Source: Candidatus Poribacteria bacterium (lineage in GTDB: Bacteria; Poribacteria; WGA-4E; PCPOR2b). From it: a DNA stretch of 64,000 nt. Under the pieces are notes generated by a model. It was not told the origin of the DNA, did not search any database, and worked only from the letters and a program-made list of their open reading frames with translations. Positions 8,932 through 16,893 of the stretch are shown piece by piece (the first letter of the stretch is position 1; each line of letters starts with the position of its first letter). The stretch spans positions 21,508-85,507 of the forward strand of contig JAJDUM010000092.1 in the NCBI GenBank assembly GCA_022826645.1, given 5' to 3'. The position numbers were made by a program, and so were the translations under genes.

Positions 8932-9555
8932 CTACTTTGGTTCACCGATTTCTTGGAGGGCGCTGTTATAGGCATCAATTGTGTATGGGTGAATGAGGAC
9001 CCCTTTAGCGAGGAGGTGCTCAATTTTGTAACGACTGACTTCAAAAACAGCTTTTATTAGATCTTGATAGGCAAGTTCACGCACGGCATCTGCTGCTGCG
9101 TAGTTGCGCTTCGGTTCGGAAAAGTCTGCAACATATAGGATTTTATCGGTAAGCGTCATCTTGCCAAATCCAGTTGTGTGGATTCGGATGGCGTTGAGGA
9201 TTTCCGGGTCATCAACACCGAAATGCGAAACAGCGAGCATTGCTCCAATTGGCGCGTGCACGAGCGATGGGTTATGACGCTCAATTTCATCGAGTTGAAT
9301 TCGATGGTCCGCTGCTGTTTTATACAACTCTGAAGTCCCCATCCATTTCGCGCAATCGTGTAAAAGGACAGCGAGGTTTACTTTCCGCAGGTCCGCAGCA
9401 TGTTTCTCCGCCAAGTCAAGCGCCAATTCTCGTACAGATAGGACGTGCGCATACCGCTCTGGCGTCAGTTTAGATTTGAGATATTTCTCAATCTCAACGG
9501 CTTTTGGTTCCGTAAGCAGGGCGGCTTTTTCGATATCCTCCTTATTCTTCTTCAT
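8932..9555 (-). CDS. HD-domain hydrolase, YqeK family (predicted symmetrical Ap4A hydrolase)
   Basis: The 207-residue protein has the HD-domain metal motifs H-(VLSVRELALDLA) ... LLHDCAKW, with further histidines in VHAPIGAMLAVSHFG and IRIHTTGFGKM, and ends with DKILYVADFSEPKR, all typical of YqeK. YqeK enzymes split diadenosine tetraphosphate and often lie beside nadD and rsfS, as here. The ATG at 9553-9555 overlaps the yacG stop by 14 bases, suggesting translational coupling; the in-frame GTG or ATG codons further upstream would lie deep in yacG. Confidence 0.87.
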   Translation of the reverse strand: MKKNKEDIEKAALLTEPKAVEIEKYLKSKLTPERYAHVLSVRELALDLAEKHAADLRKVNLAVLLHDCAKWMGTSELYKTAADHRIQLDEIERHNPSLVHAPIGAMLAVSHFGVDDPEILNAIRIHTTGFGKMTLTDKILYVADFSEPKRNYAAADAVRELAYQDLIKAVFEVSRYKIEHLLAKGVLIHPYTIDAYNSALQEIGEPK

Positions 9556-9796
9556 CTGTAATTTCGTCCACTTCTCCCGTCTCAAGTAAAAACTCTGCGA
9601 GCGCTTCTTTTTCTTCATCTGCCATTAGGTCGGCATTCGGCAGCGGCGCGCTGATCTTATATTCCTCGCCAAACCACTTGCCGAGATCTACCGCCCTACA
9701 CCGCGCACTACAGAAGGGAAAGTTTGGCGGTAGTTTTCCACCGGGTTTGTAATCAAATTCGGAAATTGTTCCGCAGACACTACATTTATGTTTCAC
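9542..9796 (-). CDS. yacG: DNA gyrase inhibitor YacG-like zinc protein
   Basis: An 84-residue protein with the YacG zinc site: CSVCG at 4-8 and FCSARCRAVDLGKW at 28-41 (C-x2-C ... C-x3-C). The C-terminal part is acidic. In E. coli YacG binds GyrB and blocks DNA binding. The tail is somewhat longer than in typical members. It overlaps the YqeK-like gene. Confidence 0.88.
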   Translation of the reverse strand: MKHKCSVCGTISEFDYKPGGKLPPNFPFCSARCRAVDLGKWFGEEYKISAPLPNADLMADEEKEALAEFLLETGEVDEITDEEE

Positions 9797-9954
9797 TGTG
9801 AGATCACCTGTCTTGTGCGTAAAGGAGCGGCCTCTCCATTCATTTCTTTGGAGAAGCCGACGTTTTCATATAATCATCTAAGTTGCTACATAGCGTGAGC
9901 CTATTAACAATTCACACCCACAATCCATGAGATGTAAAAGTAATACATCTGGCT

Positions 9955-10030
9955 GCACATATCGCCCCGCTGGGGCTTTAGGATTGGCTTTACCGTGTTT
10001 TCTATATACATGTCGTCCCGCTGGGGCTTT
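9955..10030. repeat. Paired CCCCGCTGGGG-type hairpin repeat, copy 1
   Basis: Two hairpin cores (GCCCCGCTGGGGC at 9964-9976 and GTCCCGCTGGGGC near 10013) separated by a TTCTATA spacer recur in the same order at 46985-47065. The rest of the 353-base gap between yacG and nadD holds no gene that I can support. Confidence 0.7.
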
Positions 10031-10149
10031 GAGAATCGGGTTAGGAAACCCGATCTGCAAATCATAGAGATAGAAAACTGAGGCGCTTTCGATAACTAGC
10101 ATCTTTTGCGACGATGGTTTTCAGGGGAACAAAAAGATGGTTCTCCGGT

Positions 10150-10731
10150 TTACTTGTATAGTTGGTGACGTTCGATATACTCCGAAACGGGTACTGGGAC
10201 GAGGTATCGAATGGACAGTCCGGATCGGATGCGTTCACGAATCTCAGTTGCGGAGATGTCAACTCCTGTGATCGAGAAGTATTGCACACGGTCTCGAAGA
10301 TCCAAGGGAACTTTGTCCAAGCAGTAGTTAGGGCGAGTGGTTGCGATGAAGCGACAGATGTCGAGGATCTCATCGTAATCCTTCCAGATCTTGAAGTCGA
10401 TTAGCGAATCAGCACCGATAATAAATGCGAGATCACATCCCTCTCCGTAGAAGGCTTGTAGCTCTTTGATAGTCTGAATAGTAAAGGAGGGACCTACACG
10501 ATCCAACTCGATCCGCGACACCTCAAAATTAGCGTTATCCGATGTTGCAAGGAGGGTCATCTGATACCGATGCTCCGGATCGATGATGTCCCGCGAATCC
10601 TTATGAGGTGGACGGGCAGACGGGATAAAGAGGATCTTATCGTAGCCCAAGCCATCACGCACCTCCTCCGCACTCAACAGATGGGCATAGTGAATAGGGT
10701 TGAAGGTGCCACCCATAATGGCAATTTTCAT
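10150..10731 (-). CDS. nadD: Nicotinate-nucleotide adenylyltransferase
   Basis: A 193-residue nucleotidyltransferase with the N-terminal MGGTFNPIHYAHL (6-18; phosphate-binding and H-x-x-H-like motif), RPPHKD in the substrate loop, FIIGADSL in the middle and DISATEIRERI near the C-terminus (the ISSTxIR motif). It makes deamido-NAD from nicotinate mononucleotide and ATP. Length and motifs are standard. Confidence 0.96.
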   Translation of the reverse strand: MKIAIMGGTFNPIHYAHLLSAEEVRDGLGYDKILFIPSARPPHKDSRDIIDPEHRYQMTLLATSDNANFEVSRIELDRVGPSFTIQTIKELQAFYGEGCDLAFIIGADSLIDFKIWKDYDEILDICRFIATTRPNYCLDKVPLDLRDRVQYFSITGVDISATEIRERIRSGLSIRYLVPVPVSEYIERHQLYK

Positions 10732-10798
10732 CTTTGCCCCCTACTTTTATCAACGTCAGTGATTCGGATATAGTTACCCTTCGCGTTCCAATTTATCT

Positions 10799-12289
10799 TT
10801 ACAATAGCATGCACTTCGATAGATTCTTTCTGAATCGGTTTATCGGTCCCAGCAGGTATTCTTTTTCGCCCTTTGAAAAGAAACCTGTACCCCAGAGCAT
10901 TAGAGGATACCCCAAAAAGAACAACAACTTTAGAGCTACGCTAATCTCCACAGCCCTGTTGTTGACGAGGAGCAGAGCCAATCCGTAAAGCCCGAATCCA
11001 ATTCCTGTGATATGTAACAATCTCCCAACCTCGAAGCGGAGGTCATAGAACTTTGCCGAATAGTATGCTTTTAGGACATTCCACACAATGTAGGATAGCA
11101 TGGTGGCGAACGCAGCCCCTAACATGCCCCATTGGGGAACAAAGAGAAAGTTCAAGCCAATATTCGCCAACGCTGCTGCCAAAACTGTTCCCGAAATGTG
11201 GAACGATTTTTTCATCAATCCCATCCCCCAACCGACGAAATTACCCAACCCATGCTGAACGTAGGAGTAGGTGATGATTGGAACGATGACCCAAGCCCCC
11301 CAGAACGCTTCTTTTCTGGCAAAAAGCATCAGAATTTCGCGACTGAAAAGCGAAATTAGAAGACAAGCAGCACAACCGATTAGATAGAAGCAGGTGGCAC
11401 CTATCTTCAGGAAATGCCTTACGGCTTCCGGATCCTCTTCCTGTTTGAGGACAATGGGTTGAAGTGCCTGTTTAATTGGAGTTACCAGAGCGGTCTGAAG
11501 GATTCCAGCGATCTGATACCCAAAAGAGTAGACCCCCACCATGCTAACAGATCCGAAGATCCTCAGAACATACCGATCTCCGGATTGAATGAACAGATTT
11601 GAATACTCTGACAACAACAGCGGATAAGCATATTTCAGCGGTGGAATAAGCACCGTATGAGACAATCTAAATGTCGCCCTGTTGATAAAAACGGGGAGTA
11701 TCATGATTACCGTGACTATCAGACTCAGCAAGTTTCCGACGATAAGTGAGAGGACTCCCTTCTTCAAAACAGTGAGCAGATACAGCGTCAAGCCAGCAGA
11801 GATTAACAGACTTGATATAGATGTGAAAACGGAATATTTCGCCTTCTCCAGCATGCGAAGTAGACAGAGAAACAGGGACGAAATTGGTTGTAGAAATAGT
11901 ATCAACGCATATATTTCGAGGAGGTAAGCCAAGTTCCTATCTTGTAGAAGGATCCCAGCGAGGTATTCACTGATACCCCAAAATATAGCTGCACAACAGG
12001 CGATCGTCAACAACGCCCATAAAAATAGGTTGAAAAGCAGAATACCGTTTTTTTCTCTATACTCCGGTGCGTAGTAAAATCGAGTAAAGGCGCTGTTTAT
12101 AGGTGCTGACACGAACCGAGTCAACAGGCTGACTGTAATAGACATCAGCCCAATAATGCCAAAATCTTGGGGAGCCAGAAACGAGGTGTAGATCGGGAAG
12201 AGTAGAACGAACAACGCACCTTGAGATATGCTGCCGATGCTGTAGACAGTTCCCAGTTGTACCGTTCTTTTGAGATGATCTATTATCAT
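10799..12289 (-). CDS. Polysaccharide flippase (Wzx/MATE-like)
   Basis: A 496-residue protein with about twelve to fourteen hydrophobic helices, starting LGTVYSIGSISQGALFVLLFPIYTSF and containing the oligosaccharide-flippase pattern FTRFYYAPEYR. Such proteins move lipid-linked sugars across the inner membrane. Its start overlaps the previous gene's stop (ATGA), so the pair is coupled. It is the last gene of the glycan cluster. Its substrate cannot be read from sequence. Confidence 0.85.
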   Translation of the reverse strand: MIIDHLKRTVQLGTVYSIGSISQGALFVLLFPIYTSFLAPQDFGIIGLMSITVSLLTRFVSAPINSAFTRFYYAPEYREKNGILLFNLFLWALLTIACCAAIFWGISEYLAGILLQDRNLAYLLEIYALILFLQPISSLFLCLLRMLEKAKYSVFTSISSLLISAGLTLYLLTVLKKGVLSLIVGNLLSLIVTVIMILPVFINRATFRLSHTVLIPPLKYAYPLLLSEYSNLFIQSGDRYVLRIFGSVSMVGVYSFGYQIAGILQTALVTPIKQALQPIVLKQEEDPEAVRHFLKIGATCFYLIGCAACLLISLFSREILMLFARKEAFWGAWVIVPIITYSYVQHGLGNFVGWGMGLMKKSFHISGTVLAAALANIGLNFLFVPQWGMLGAAFATMLSYIVWNVLKAYYSAKFYDLRFEVGRLLHITGIGFGLYGLALLLVNNRAVEISVALKLLFFLGYPLMLWGTGFFSKGEKEYLLGPINRFRKNLSKCMLL

Positions 12290-13866
12290 ACCCTATATAC
12301 CGCATAACCCTCATTGTCGTACAGCAGTTCCAGCGAGTTTAAAGGGTATTCAATCCCTCGTTTCGCCGCCAGTTCTACCTCTCGTTTCTGAGTCACCAGT
12401 GTATTGACCCCATATCGGACACGAAAATGGTCAAAGTCTGGCTTCATCAAATAGAGGTACGCATGGTCTTCACCCATATACTTCATCCCGCGCCCCGGTT
12501 CGGACATCGAAGGGTAGTAAAAACGCGAATCACTTTCGGCCATGCTTCCCGCCAAAGTATAACCGAACTTCGTCGGGATGGTAATTATATTTTGTCCATT
12601 TCTCCCGTTCAAGAATGCGATCACATCTTCAAGCGCCTTCTCTTTAGCGGGCCACAGGTTGTTTTTAATTCTAATCGAACTTAGATACAGAAAATTCACC
12701 AAAACGAACCCGATATGAATCAGGATGATTATATAGATTATTTCGTCTGAATGTTCGGAGACGATGCAATACCTAACAAAAATCAGATGGAGAAAGGCTA
12801 CCGAATACTCAAGATATCTTTCTGCCTCACCTAAGAAGAGGGCAAACTTGATAGATGTAATAATAAATGCGATGAAGCTTGCGAGGATAAGCCCAGTTAC
12901 ATACCAGATTACGTTGTCAGAAAAGAGTTCCGTGAACGTGTCAGGTGAGGAGACCCACCAGTATAAGAGAATCGGAATAATTGGGATCGAATAGACGACA
13001 ATGATCGGTGTCGCCTTGGTAAAAACTGTTCTGCAAAATTCCCTTGGTCGAGTAAACAGGTAAACCGGTAGAACGACAAAATCTCTTAAACTATTCCTTT
13101 CTGCTATTGGGGTTGTGCCCTCTTTGATAGCGGTGAAATACCATTTATAGTGTGCCCACTTACGGGCAAGTAGCTGCCTGCCACCGAGTTGCGGGATGAG
13201 CAAACAGAGCCCGAAGGTTCCCAACAGCGGTAATAAGGGAACAAAGTCTCGGTAAAAACAGGACAGTACAACTGAATTCACTACCAACACTTGCATTCCA
13301 AACTGGGAAGAGAGCAGTGTCAGTGTTCCGAAGAGCAGACAAGACAGGTAGAGGTAGGGGATCTCAAGTAGATAGCCAACACCAAAAAAAGTAAAATAGA
13401 GTAGGACTAAAAGATTGCCTAGCGTTCGACCTCCTATCGCTTGTAATCGGGCCGTTACCGGATGCAGTTTTGGGCTAGTAGCGTAGAGAAGCGTTACCGC
13501 ACCCGCAGCGGAGATGAATTGTCCAGAACCGATCTGCCAGACATGCTGGAACAGCAGGTGTGCCATAAGATAAACGAGCAGAATACTTGCTAAATCAAAG
13601 GCAAGGTTGGTTATCCTACCAACGAGCACCCAATGCTCCGGATTGATCCGTGCGATAATCGCATGTGGCAGCGGGGGATACCCCCTAATTCCGGGGACAA
13701 GCGAGTTCTTCACATGGTGCCTACCGATCCCCTTCAGCCCCCCGAGGTCGCGCCGCAGCTTCGTGAGCCAAAGATGTGCGTCAAGGTCGCTGCCTGCGTG
13801 TAGCAGAAAAATCAGACGTGTCACAAGACCCAAGAGACTGATACCTACAACTTCAATGTAAAGCAT
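12286..13866 (-). CDS. Multi-pass membrane protein, GT-C-like glycosyltransferase candidate
   Basis: A 526-residue protein with about ten membrane segments and a C-terminal soluble tail of about 120 residues. An acidic pair in the first external loop, GSDLDAHLW (26-34), matches the position of the D-x-D of GT-C enzymes that use lipid-phosphate sugars. No named family is recognised with confidence. It is translationally coupled to the flippase. An alternative is a polymerase-like (Wzy) protein. The conserved C-terminal globular part (FGYTLAGSMAESDSRFYYP) resembles nothing I can name. Confidence 0.6.
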   Translation of the reverse strand: MLYIEVVGISLLGLVTRLIFLLHAGSDLDAHLWLTKLRRDLGGLKGIGRHHVKNSLVPGIRGYPPLPHAIIARINPEHWVLVGRITNLAFDLASILLVYLMAHLLFQHVWQIGSGQFISAAGAVTLLYATSPKLHPVTARLQAIGGRTLGNLLVLLYFTFFGVGYLLEIPYLYLSCLLFGTLTLLSSQFGMQVLVVNSVVLSCFYRDFVPLLPLLGTFGLCLLIPQLGGRQLLARKWAHYKWYFTAIKEGTTPIAERNSLRDFVVLPVYLFTRPREFCRTVFTKATPIIVVYSIPIIPILLYWWVSSPDTFTELFSDNVIWYVTGLILASFIAFIITSIKFALFLGEAERYLEYSVAFLHLIFVRYCIVSEHSDEIIYIIILIHIGFVLVNFLYLSSIRIKNNLWPAKEKALEDVIAFLNGRNGQNIITIPTKFGYTLAGSMAESDSRFYYPSMSEPGRGMKYMGEDHAYLYLMKPDFDHFRVRYGVNTLVTQKREVELAAKRGIEYPLNSLELLYDNEGYAVYRV

Positions 13867-13992
13867 TTCGAAATTTTCCTAGTTTCCCAACAACTGACCT
13901 CCTAAAATGAGGGGTCCAGCGGTTCGCATCTGCAGAGACATTTAACATTAAATTTAGGAACCGGGACCTTTTATAGTGAACCATAAAAACAA

Positions 13993-14110
13993 CTAGACAC
14001 CTTCGCCCCCGTGTATGGTAGGCGCTGTTCCCGATTTATCCTGATTCATCGGGATGCGGTGCGGTTAGAAACCGCACCTACCGAGCCTAGGGGGCAATGC
14101 GGTGTCTCAT
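13993..14110. repeat. MITE-like element carrying CCCGAT and GGTGCGG palindromes
   Basis: The ends AGACACC...GCCCCC and GGGGGC...GGTGTCTC are imperfect inverted repeats. The interior carries a CCCGATTTATC/GATTCATCGGG palindrome and GTGCGGTTAGAAACCGCAC, the latter shared with 885-910. It fills the gap between the GT-C-like and sulfotransferase genes. Confidence 0.55.
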
Positions 14111-14115
14111 TAATT

Positions 14116-14958
14116 CTAAAATCTACCATAGTATAACACACGAGCCATCATATCGCCTGCAATCCGATCGAATGCGTTTTGTTGTTCTGCTGTCCAATCA
14201 GACCAGCGAGGAAACTTATCGGATAAGCCTGCCCGCTCCTGCAATGAGTTGATACGTGCGCTTATCATCTCTCCTATCTGATCGGCGTTGAATCCGTCTA
14301 ACCCTAAAAAGTCGAAAATCTCTCCCATCTTTGGTCGATCCAATGATTTCATATCTACCTGAAGCCAACGTTGATGATCGAGTTGAGAGAGCAACTCCAA
14401 TGCTGTTCTATTGAAATTAGCCCAGTGCCAAGCACACTTTTCAAAGCGTGAGAGTTGTTGCCATTCCTCAAAATATGGATCGCCGGGGTTGGGCCGTAAA
14501 CGACTGTAATCCCACCAATCCTGTTCAGGCGAATCAACGGGTGAATCGGGATTGTCCTCTTTCATTGCGAAGACGCCGCTATGTGAAAATCTCTGACGAT
14601 AGAAGTCGTGCCAATCCATCAAAGAACGTACAACCTCGCGCCCATCTCGCACTGGAAAGAGAAAATTACAGTCCCATAGTTCGGCGATATATGGGATAAA
14701 CGGTAGATAGTTTGGATTTTTGTCTCCATACTTTAGACCACCAGACAACACTTTTTGGATTGGCTCGGACTTTGCTTCCCTAATAGTCTGCTTCGGATCT
14801 GTTAATATGCCCCGATATAAATCCCGTGCTTCGATACACAGACTCGGTTTCTGTTCCACGAAGACAGTTGCGTTCTGCGAACTGTTTAGCATTTTCACCA
14901 GTGCTGTTGTACCACTTCGCGCGCAACCGATGATGAAGAAAATATCTGCCATAGCCAT
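14116..14958 (-). CDS. Sulfotransferase family protein
   Basis: The 280-residue protein has the PAPS-binding 5'-phosphosulfate loop IGCARSGTTAL (10-20) and the 3'-phosphate motif FPVRDGREVVRS (about 102-113), ending with a C-terminal helix LYYGRF. It should transfer sulfate from PAPS to a hydroxyl or amino group. Its position inside a sugar cluster suggests sulfation of the glycan or its lipid carrier. No signal peptide or membrane segment is evident, so a cytoplasmic acceptor is likely. Starts at M1 or M3 cannot be told apart. Confidence 0.88.
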   Translation of the reverse strand: MAMADIFFIIGCARSGTTALVKMLNSSQNATVFVEQKPSLCIEARDLYRGILTDPKQTIREAKSEPIQKVLSGGLKYGDKNPNYLPFIPYIAELWDCNFLFPVRDGREVVRSLMDWHDFYRQRFSHSGVFAMKEDNPDSPVDSPEQDWWDYSRLRPNPGDPYFEEWQQLSRFEKCAWHWANFNRTALELLSQLDHQRWLQVDMKSLDRPKMGEIFDFLGLDGFNADQIGEMISARINSLQERAGLSDKFPRWSDWTAEQQNAFDRIAGDMMARVLYYGRF

Positions 14959-15028
14959 TTCCAGACGGAGAGCTAAATGTATTGGATGAGGTCCTGAGAA
15001 GGTTTAACGAAAACTCCTTTATGTATTT

Positions 15029-15799
15029 TTACGGCTTACGGGCGATCACTTCAAATACATTAACGAGTCCCATATATGTCCCACCGTAATTTGGCGATGG
15101 AGAGAGGGTTTGGTCATCACCAATTGCCAAAGTCCCTTCTGCGCCCAACGCAGCAACCTCGAATCCGGATTTGTGCAAGGTGCGCCTGGTAGTACTGGGA
15201 GTCATTACCCGAGCGCCGGTGCGAGGCGAAAGTCCGTTCCTTTTACGAATCAATGTGTTCCAGAACGTTTGAAGACCGTACCACCTTGGGCAAAAGTCTA
15301 TGGAGGGATTGGGATTTGCAATAATATTATAGAGATACCAACCGGGACCGTTGGTACAGATGTAAAGGTCTCCCCCTTTTTTAAGGATGCGAAAGAACTC
15401 CTTAAACACCTTGTGGTAGTCCGTCAGATACACAACGCTATAACAGAAAATAGCATCGAACGTTTCTTCAGGATAAGGAACCTTTTCCAAGGTTGCTTGG
15501 CGAAATTCTACATTTTTAAAGCCATTTATTGAGGCGAGTTGGAGGGCAACAGATACGCGTTCTGAATTAATGTCGATACCGATGGCTTGCTTTGACGTCT
15601 GTGCCATTGCAAGTGTCCATTGCCCAAATCCGCAGCCTGCATCCAGAATCCTTTGCTTCTCAACAAAGCCGATACGGGTCAAGTGTTTTTTATATTTATC
15701 CAAGCCACCGGAATAGACCCGCCGCAAGAATCCGGTATCATTTACACCTAAATGGTTCAGTAGCTGATCTGGAATTTCTATTTCGTTCGTCTCAGACAT
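15029..15799 (-). CDS. Class I SAM-dependent methyltransferase
   Basis: A 256-residue protein with motif I ILDAGCGFGQWTLAMA (about 49-64), motif II AIGIDINSERV, and AIFCYSVVYLTDYHKVFKEF with RILKKGGDLYIC, the standard Methyltransf_11/25 pattern. The acceptor is unknown. It lies between the sulfotransferase and the Rossmann protein in the glycan cluster, so methylation of a sugar is a reasonable guess. The C-terminal third (about 150-256) is divergent. Confidence 0.85.
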   Translation of the reverse strand: MSETNEIEIPDQLLNHLGVNDTGFLRRVYSGGLDKYKKHLTRIGFVEKQRILDAGCGFGQWTLAMAQTSKQAIGIDINSERVSVALQLASINGFKNVEFRQATLEKVPYPEETFDAIFCYSVVYLTDYHKVFKEFFRILKKGGDLYICTNGPGWYLYNIIANPNPSIDFCPRWYGLQTFWNTLIRKRNGLSPRTGARVMTPSTTRRTLHKSGFEVAALGAEGTLAIGDDQTLSPSPNYGGTYMGLVNVFEVIARKP

Positions 15800-15813
15800 T
15801 GGACACTGAGTTT

Positions 15814-16893
15814 CTAGGATGTTCGTGCATATTTGCGTGAGGTGTCAAACCCCATGGCGAGTGGGAGGTCGCGCAAAACCTTTTTTTCTGTCTCAATTGG
15901 ATTAAGTCCCGCGCGGCGCGTCCGCGCCATTGCTTCTCCGACCTTCAGTCCAGCGGTATGCAGGGCGATAACCGGTTTAGGTCCCAAGTAATCGGTCGTA
16001 ACACTCATGTGACCGGGTGCGGCCGATTCCCGGGGAACACACGGAATGGCAGCGTTATTAATCTCTTCCCGATTTATATTTCCAGCGATGTGGACAATCG
16101 ACAGATGGGGACTCAACATCAATAATTCATCGACGGTTATTTGTCCTCCGCTACCGATTAAGCAAACTGGACTATGATGTTCTGTCAGGACGACGAGATC
16201 GGCATCGCGAAGTGTAGATTTAGCCGATTCAGCCTCCAAGGAGTTACCTGATGTAGACAGGTCGATATACTTTATATCAGCCTCCAGCTTATCAAATGCA
16301 CTGACACAGCTTTCGCCAAAAACACCGCTTCCAACAATCACGACCTTCGATCTATATACTTCAATCTCCAATTCAAACGTCAGTTTGACCGCCAAATATC
16401 CGACATAGGTAAAAAGGTTTAGCCTCGGCTCCCGCTCATTTGTACCTAGAACCGTAATTCCCGCCCGCCGACATTCCGAGAGATCCAGATCGGCTTCACG
16501 ATATTCCCACGGTTCCCACATCAACGGGAGGACAGCGGTTGGTTTTAGGTGGGCGATCATGCTTCTATCAATTGGACGTACAAACCCAAGATTCGTTACG
16601 ATATCAACTTGTGACAGTATCGCTGGACTTTTATCAGAAACCACCTCAATCCGATCTTCCACTCCCCACCTTTGTGCCAGTTCAAGTGTGAAATTTCGGA
16701 TAGCTGCTGCTTTACCATATTTCGAGTCCCGCGTGATAGCAAAAACTCGATCCGAACCAGCCAACGCCGCAATCAAGGGGGTCACGACATAGTTTCCACT
16801 TGCCGCCTCTGTGAAGACAGTTAGGCCTGATAGGTCTAGGTCGTAAGTGTTTATTGCGTCTCCAATGAGTTTCTCAATGCGTTCGATATTCAT
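15814..16893 (-). CDS. Rossmann-fold dehydrogenase-like protein of unknown role
   Basis: The 359-residue protein contains a dinucleotide-binding motif VVIVGSGVFGESCVSAFDKL (about 191-210) after an N-terminal domain with ITRDSKYGKAAA. The layout resembles a two-domain formate/glycerate dehydrogenase-like or S-adenosylhomocysteinase-like NAD fold, but I cannot assign a reaction. The ATG at 16891-16893 overlaps the asnB TGA (ATGA); a longer start upstream lies in asnB. It sits between asnB and the methyltransferase and belongs to the glycan or modification cluster. Confidence 0.6.
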   Translation of the reverse strand: MNIERIEKLIGDAINTYDLDLSGLTVFTEAASGNYVVTPLIAALAGSDRVFAITRDSKYGKAAAIRNFTLELAQRWGVEDRIEVVSDKSPAILSQVDIVTNLGFVRPIDRSMIAHLKPTAVLPLMWEPWEYREADLDLSECRRAGITVLGTNEREPRLNLFTYVGYLAVKLTFELEIEVYRSKVVIVGSGVFGESCVSAFDKLEADIKYIDLSTSGNSLEAESAKSTLRDADLVVLTEHHSPVCLIGSGGQITVDELLMLSPHLSIVHIAGNINREEINNAAIPCVPRESAAPGHMSVTTDYLGPKPVIALHTAGLKVGEAMARTRRAGLNPIETEKKVLRDLPLAMGFDTSRKYARTS

